From Terriglobus sp. RCC_193 (GTDB lineage: Bacteria; Acidobacteriota; Terriglobia; Terriglobales; Acidobacteriaceae), in contig NZ_JBFUPK010000001.1 in assembly GCF_041355105.1 (NCBI RefSeq), positions 496,001-560,000 on the forward strand: DNA of 64,000 nucleotides, in the 5' to 3' direction. Both the position numbers and the translations under genes were made by a program. Within the stretch, counting starts at the first letter, position 1; every line of letters begins with the position of its first letter. The notes under the pieces were generated by a model. The model had not been told where the DNA came from, searched no databases, and saw only the letters and a program-made list of their open reading frames with translations. This document shows, piece after piece, positions 61,501-64,000 of this stretch.

Positions 61501-62708
61501 ATCTGTACGGCATTTCTCCTGCCGCACTGGAACGCTGGAATGGCAAAGCCGATCCTGCCGCCACGTTGCTTGGCTCTTCTGGTGAGGAACTGCCTGCGTT
61601 TCTCACAACGGAGCGCGAGCATGTGCGGGCCTATAGCAACACCGCCGATCCTGCCGTGCAATTTCTGCTGGCCAACGGAGACAACAGCCGCCTGCCGCGT
61701 CGTTGGCAGCAGATCGCTACGGAGCTTCGTCAGTACGACGCGAAGCGTCCTGGCAACTCCGTGCACACGCTGGAAGATTTCATCGCATCGGATTTACCTA
61801 AGTTGCGTATCGATGCGGCATGTTCGTCTACGCCGTTCCACGGCAACAACAGCGACTATTTTCAACAGACCGCGGTGACTCTCAGCAGTGAAGTGCGCGC
61901 GCGTTGCGAGGCATTACGTGGCAGCGGCGAAGCCTCCGCATGGGATGCAGTCGTCGCACGTTTCGAAGGTGAACTGGCCGGTCGTTATCCCTTTGCCGAC
62001 CTCAACTCTTCCACGGCTGTTGAGGCTGATCCTTCGTCCATTGCGCAGTTCTACGCATTGCTGGATGTCTATCAATCGCTTCGCCGTGGCAGTATCTCTT
62101 CAGGTGTGCAGCGCATCTTCACGGAGGAACTGGCGCAGGCAAAGCCATTCTTTATCGCCATCAACAGCAAGCCGTCGAGCACAATCGACTTCATCCCGCA
62201 CTTTCGCGCTGAGCGTTCTCGAGAGGCTGGTGGCAACCAGGTGGCGGAGTGGACGCTACAAATCGGTAATGACAGCTTTCGTTCTGGCGACCCCGAACGT
62301 AAAGGTTCATGGTCGCTGGGACAGCCCGTCACTTTGACATTGCGATGGGCAAAAAATGCGGCGTTCGTACCCAAAGATGCCTCAGGCCCAGGTATGAACG
62401 CGAATGCGCAAGGCGTAACTTATCGCTTCCGCGATGCGTGGGCATTGTTACGGCTTGCACATACGCTTGCCATCCCGGTACGCGATCCTGCATATTCAGG
62501 CGATCCGAACTTATTGATGATTCGAGTTCCCGAACGAGGAGTACAGACGCTGGCTGGCATTCAGACTGCGACGATTGGAGAGGCGAAGGTGTTCCTGCGG
62601 CTGGATCTTCTGGCTTCGGGAAAGCCGGATGCCATTGCCATGCCCGCGCTGCCGCTGCCGAACGCAGCTCCGCAACACGCTGCTGCCGGACGAGGTGATG
62701 CACGATGA
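58575..62708 (+). CDS. tssM: Type VI secretion membrane-complex protein TssM (IcmF)
   Basis: 1377 residues. It starts with a membrane helix (YIVLVIATVLLLVVIVAAIF), then an NTPase-like domain with Walker A GSSASGKS (89-96), DVAGDW and the GVVVAISAKDL segment. Another membrane helix (AGLAVVFIIGMIFGY) near residue 455 precedes a very long periplasmic part. The C-terminus has HFRAERSREAGGNQVAEWTLQ and WALLRLAHT, as in IcmF C-terminal domains. The intact Walker A suggests ATPase activity. It is longer than typical TssM (about 1100-1200). It overlaps tssL and tssA by four bases on each side. Confidence 0.93.
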   Translation: MTGSTLYIVLVIATVLLLVVIVAAIFLLSRSRSAKETSITPASTEASANTSLVATTEMATSFRGAMNLLQERTGDADFKYVLPWYLLIGSSASGKSALLADSSLASEITDQVQVEQGAGITWNFLPEGVLLDVAGDWSFGNGTNATATWRRLMMMLRRHRPERPIDGVVVAISAKDLIGPAALEPSTLVERATYLQQRLRQIQSDAGLRLPVYIVITHADSIDGFRELAHALTAEQRDEMFGWSNPYSADLQFRGEWTDVALSEMRIALDYRIQQIFAVEEWTRSHDAMSLLPIHLLGLQPRLKVFLSRALRSSGNVPEPFFRGIYLTGMLPDDLWQTQRQRVAFAAVPHVAVPMRSNLPRATFIDTGFMKGGHDSSRGFDWGALATTGVPEMVERWPSETARIVYVRDLILRRIFPERTLAVPLANSFQSRDQTRRILQWTSAGLAVVFIIGMIFGYRSMAATRDRLAPLLTNVANDMRMRAVDAPLLADDAVIQTPTDDLIRVTLQASDSRVHSIFYPSSWGSPLDASVQKAIAPAFRVLVLERFERQLERKAAQITSADVLQQGSPDVVVRPNDPSGSGRGSVALEDLPSYRIQQHFVDSLLNLQQHVNLYTRLSTPGSGAGLQEVVELDAYLNNRPEVTLPSDATSPAFEQAIASAPWRPFRYTSVDERNAAQRFRDMNALLLSDAIENNPIRFAGESLVIALRKISGKGQPSYEDIRTAQRAFSDLNNVLRRPDLAWVGSDEFRMPTALYRVTLEPIGQTPYLPSSLRPTMQQDAEEAFRRMTEALDSLQAPQAGALLTSSGGRLQLTPKAQEVQLGLENLLNLSFVTPSDPVTASLTQGNNSTDWNKAALQEAMKLPDALRRYMTESLQQVPPSLQSSLGAIARERVGVAMESAVAHAQISGPALPASPSLAEIQPALQRFAAAAPTLNDVLATMRANGLNGPYTRLRIVADEQALSLLSALDRSFNAQNLYGISPAALERWNGKADPAATLLGSSGEELPAFLTTEREHVRAYSNTADPAVQFLLANGDNSRLPRRWQQIATELRQYDAKRPGNSVHTLEDFIASDLPKLRIDAACSSTPFHGNNSDYFQQTAVTLSSEVRARCEALRGSGEASAWDAVVARFEGELAGRYPFADLNSSTAVEADPSSIAQFYALLDVYQSLRRGSISSGVQRIFTEELAQAKPFFIAINSKPSSTIDFIPHFRAERSREAGGNQVAEWTLQIGNDSFRSGDPERKGSWSLGQPVTLTLRWAKNAAFVPKDASGPGMNANAQGVTYRFRDAWALLRLAHTLAIPVRDPAYSGDPNLLMIRVPERGVQTLAGIQTATIGEAKVFLRLDLLASGKPDAIAMPALPLPNAAPQHAAAGRGDAR

Positions 62709-63919
62709 GCGCTTCCGGGCGCATGTTGACAGAGGTGGAGAGCCTTCTCCAGCCCATCCGCGAGGACGCGCCGGTGGGAGAGTCGCTTCGTTATTCCGCA
62801 ACATGGGATGCCATTCTGCAGGCGCGCTCAGCAGACATGGGCCTACCTGTCGGAGAGTGGCAAAGAGAGGAGAAGCGTGCCGATTGGGCGCAGGTAAAGC
62901 AGTTGTGCATTGACGCGCTCACAACGCAGTCCAAGGACCTTCAATTAGCCGTCTGGCTTGCGGAAGCATGGGTGCATCTCTCCGGCTTGGATGGCGTGGT
63001 GGCGGGTGCTGAATTGCTGCGTGAGCTCCATCGGCATTACCCGCTGACCATGTTTCCCGTGGAGCAGCCTGGCGAAACGCTTACACCGGATACGGTGGAG
63101 TACCGCGTGAATCTGGTACGCATCCTCAACCAGAAGATGGCGCTTGAAGTGCGCTTCATCCCGGTGAGTGATCCGTCTGCATCGGGTCAGTTGCGTTACT
63201 CGCTTGCCGATCTGGACCAGAAAAAATTTGAAGATCAGGCGCACCGGCGGGAGAACCCGGGCACGCCGCCTGAAGAAGATCCGTTCCGCGCTTTTGAGGA
63301 GGCGGACGCTTCCACCTCACAGGCCTTCTACGCCACTCTGGCCATGAAGGTGAAGCGTGCGCTTGCGGAGATCGTCACACTGGATGCGTTGCTGGATGAG
63401 GTTTACGGGAAGGAGAATCCAGGCTTGAACGCCATCAAGCGCGAGTTGGAAAGAATCCTGCAACACCTTGTTCCCCGGCTTCGAGTGATGGTTCCAGAAG
63501 CAGTGGTGGAAGAGACTGTCAATGTTGACATTCCCGATTTAGCACAAAATGTTTTGGAAAATCCGGCTATCAAGGGAGGATTTAAGTATGATGGGTTGGC
63601 AAATCCACCCAGTACATGGAACGTTTCCCAGGAGGAAGCTCTGACTGCCCCGGCCACCGGTAACGGAGTTCGGCAAGGGCCAGTGAATCGCACGCAGGCC
63701 TACGAAATGATTCGCCAGGCAGCGGATTATCTTGCCCGGACAGAACCACACAGCCCCGTGCCCTATCTTCTTCGGCGCGCCCTGCGATGGGGCTCGCTTA
63801 GTTTGCAGGAACTTCTTCCAGAGCTGTTACAGAATCCAGAACAGCTTACCGCCGACACGCTTCACGGCGGCGCACAAGATGGAAGCGGATTCAGTAATAA
63901 CGATCCGTTTCGCTATTAA
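62705..63919 (+). CDS. tssA: Type VI secretion protein TssA (ImpA N-terminal domain)
   Basis: 404 residues. The ImpA-like N-domain is clear: LLQPIREDAPVGESLRYSATWDAI, REEKRADWAQVKQLCIDAL and AVWLAEAWVHLSGLDGVVAG. The C-terminal part has NRTQAYEMIRQAADYLARTEPHSPVPYLLRRALRW, the short-TssA ending that interacts with the baseplate and sheath cap. The ATG overlaps the tssM stop (ATGA). Confidence 0.93.
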   Translation: MSASGRMLTEVESLLQPIREDAPVGESLRYSATWDAILQARSADMGLPVGEWQREEKRADWAQVKQLCIDALTTQSKDLQLAVWLAEAWVHLSGLDGVVAGAELLRELHRHYPLTMFPVEQPGETLTPDTVEYRVNLVRILNQKMALEVRFIPVSDPSASGQLRYSLADLDQKKFEDQAHRRENPGTPPEEDPFRAFEEADASTSQAFYATLAMKVKRALAEIVTLDALLDEVYGKENPGLNAIKRELERILQHLVPRLRVMVPEAVVEETVNVDIPDLAQNVLENPAIKGGFKYDGLANPPSTWNVSQEEALTAPATGNGVRQGPVNRTQAYEMIRQAADYLARTEPHSPVPYLLRRALRWGSLSLQELLPELLQNPEQLTADTLHGGAQDGSGFSNNDPFRY

Positions 63920-63960
63920 ACAAGTCCGCAGATCAACGTTGTTTCTCTTTGAGGTGAAGA

Positions 63961-64000
63961 ATGCCAGAAAGCATGCAGCATGTATTGGACCGGGTTCGCC
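63961..64000 (+). CDS. tssB: Start of TssB (sheath small subunit), cut by window end
   Basis: The last 40 bases open a frame MPESMQHVLDRVR, 41 bases after tssA. The sequence and position fit the N-terminus of the contractile-sheath subunit TssB, but only 13 codons are visible. Confidence 0.55.
   Translation, partial: MPESMQHVLDRVR

Overview
The window looks like a chromosomal segment of a soil-type Acidobacteriota bacterium, most like Acidobacteriaceae (Terriglobus/Granulicella/Edaphobacter relatives). The clues are Oar-like TonB-dependent receptors with an N-terminal carboxypeptidase-regulatory domain and a terminal KYSF, a fused homocysteine methyltransferase/methylenetetrahydrofolate reductase, lipid A genes (Gram-negative envelope), and a moderately GC-rich composition by eye. 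This assignment is an inference from gene content.

Layout. (1) 1-15351 is a worn accessory region. It has a partial terpene-cyclase-like gene running off the left edge, a MarR regulator with a paired palindromic operator beside a Rossmann-fold reductase, three tyrosine-recombinase C-terminal remnants (about 2.3, 4.0 and 14.8 kb), a doubly frameshifted Phd/PIN toxin-antitoxin pair, a TonB-receptor fragment with a nonsense codon, an intact TonB receptor with a family 31 glycoside hydrolase, and a frameshifted membrane protein. It ends at tRNA-Asp. (2) 15422-25230 is mostly housekeeping: tRNA-Asp, a CLC-type fluoride/proton antiporter behind a fluoride riboswitch, tRNA-Val, feoAB, a PHP phosphatase, purQ, an AI-2E-like membrane protein, a NitT/TauT-type ABC transporter and a receiver protein. 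(3) 25312-36918 is an exopolysaccharide locus: wzc-, wza-like and glycosyltransferase genes on the minus strand, divergent UDP-glucose dehydrogenase and UDP-xylose synthase genes, and a Wzi-like outer-membrane gene. (4) 37140-43706 holds an E1-alpha-like protein, xseB, the methionine/folate bifunctional enzyme, a lipoprotein, lpxD and an lpxL-like acyltransferase. (5) 43794-50039 is an ArsR regulator divergent from a three-gene RND efflux operon, followed by a sialidase-like gene. (6) 51511-64000 holds a STAS protein, the ubiquitin-like operon and the start of a type VI secretion cluster.

The most notable system is at 51941-54727. Five tightly packed plus-strand genes encode a J-domain protein, an E1-like activating enzyme, a ubiquitin-like protein ending in Gly-Gly-Leu-Arg, an E2-like enzyme with a recognisable active-site cysteine, and a JAMM metalloprotease with all its metal ligands. 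The first four genes overlap by 4 bases or are coupled, and the JAMM gene follows after 15 bases. This is the full part list of a ubiquitin-like conjugation and deconjugation pathway. A membrane-anchored protein with a four-cysteine C-terminal knuckle lies convergent to it, and T6SS genes (tssJ, tssK, tssL, tssM, tssA and the first codons of tssB) follow.

Working picture. In the ubiquitin-like operon the JAMM protease would mature the modifier by trimming Leu-Arg and would also deconjugate; E1 and E2 would transfer the modifier to targets; the J-domain protein could bring in Hsp70 clients. In the polysaccharide locus, the dehydrogenase and decarboxylase supply UDP-glucuronate and UDP-xylose for polymer built by the glycosyltransferases and exported through the Wzc/Wza-like pair. 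The fluoride antiporter is probably switched on by fluoride through release of a hidden ribosome-binding site.
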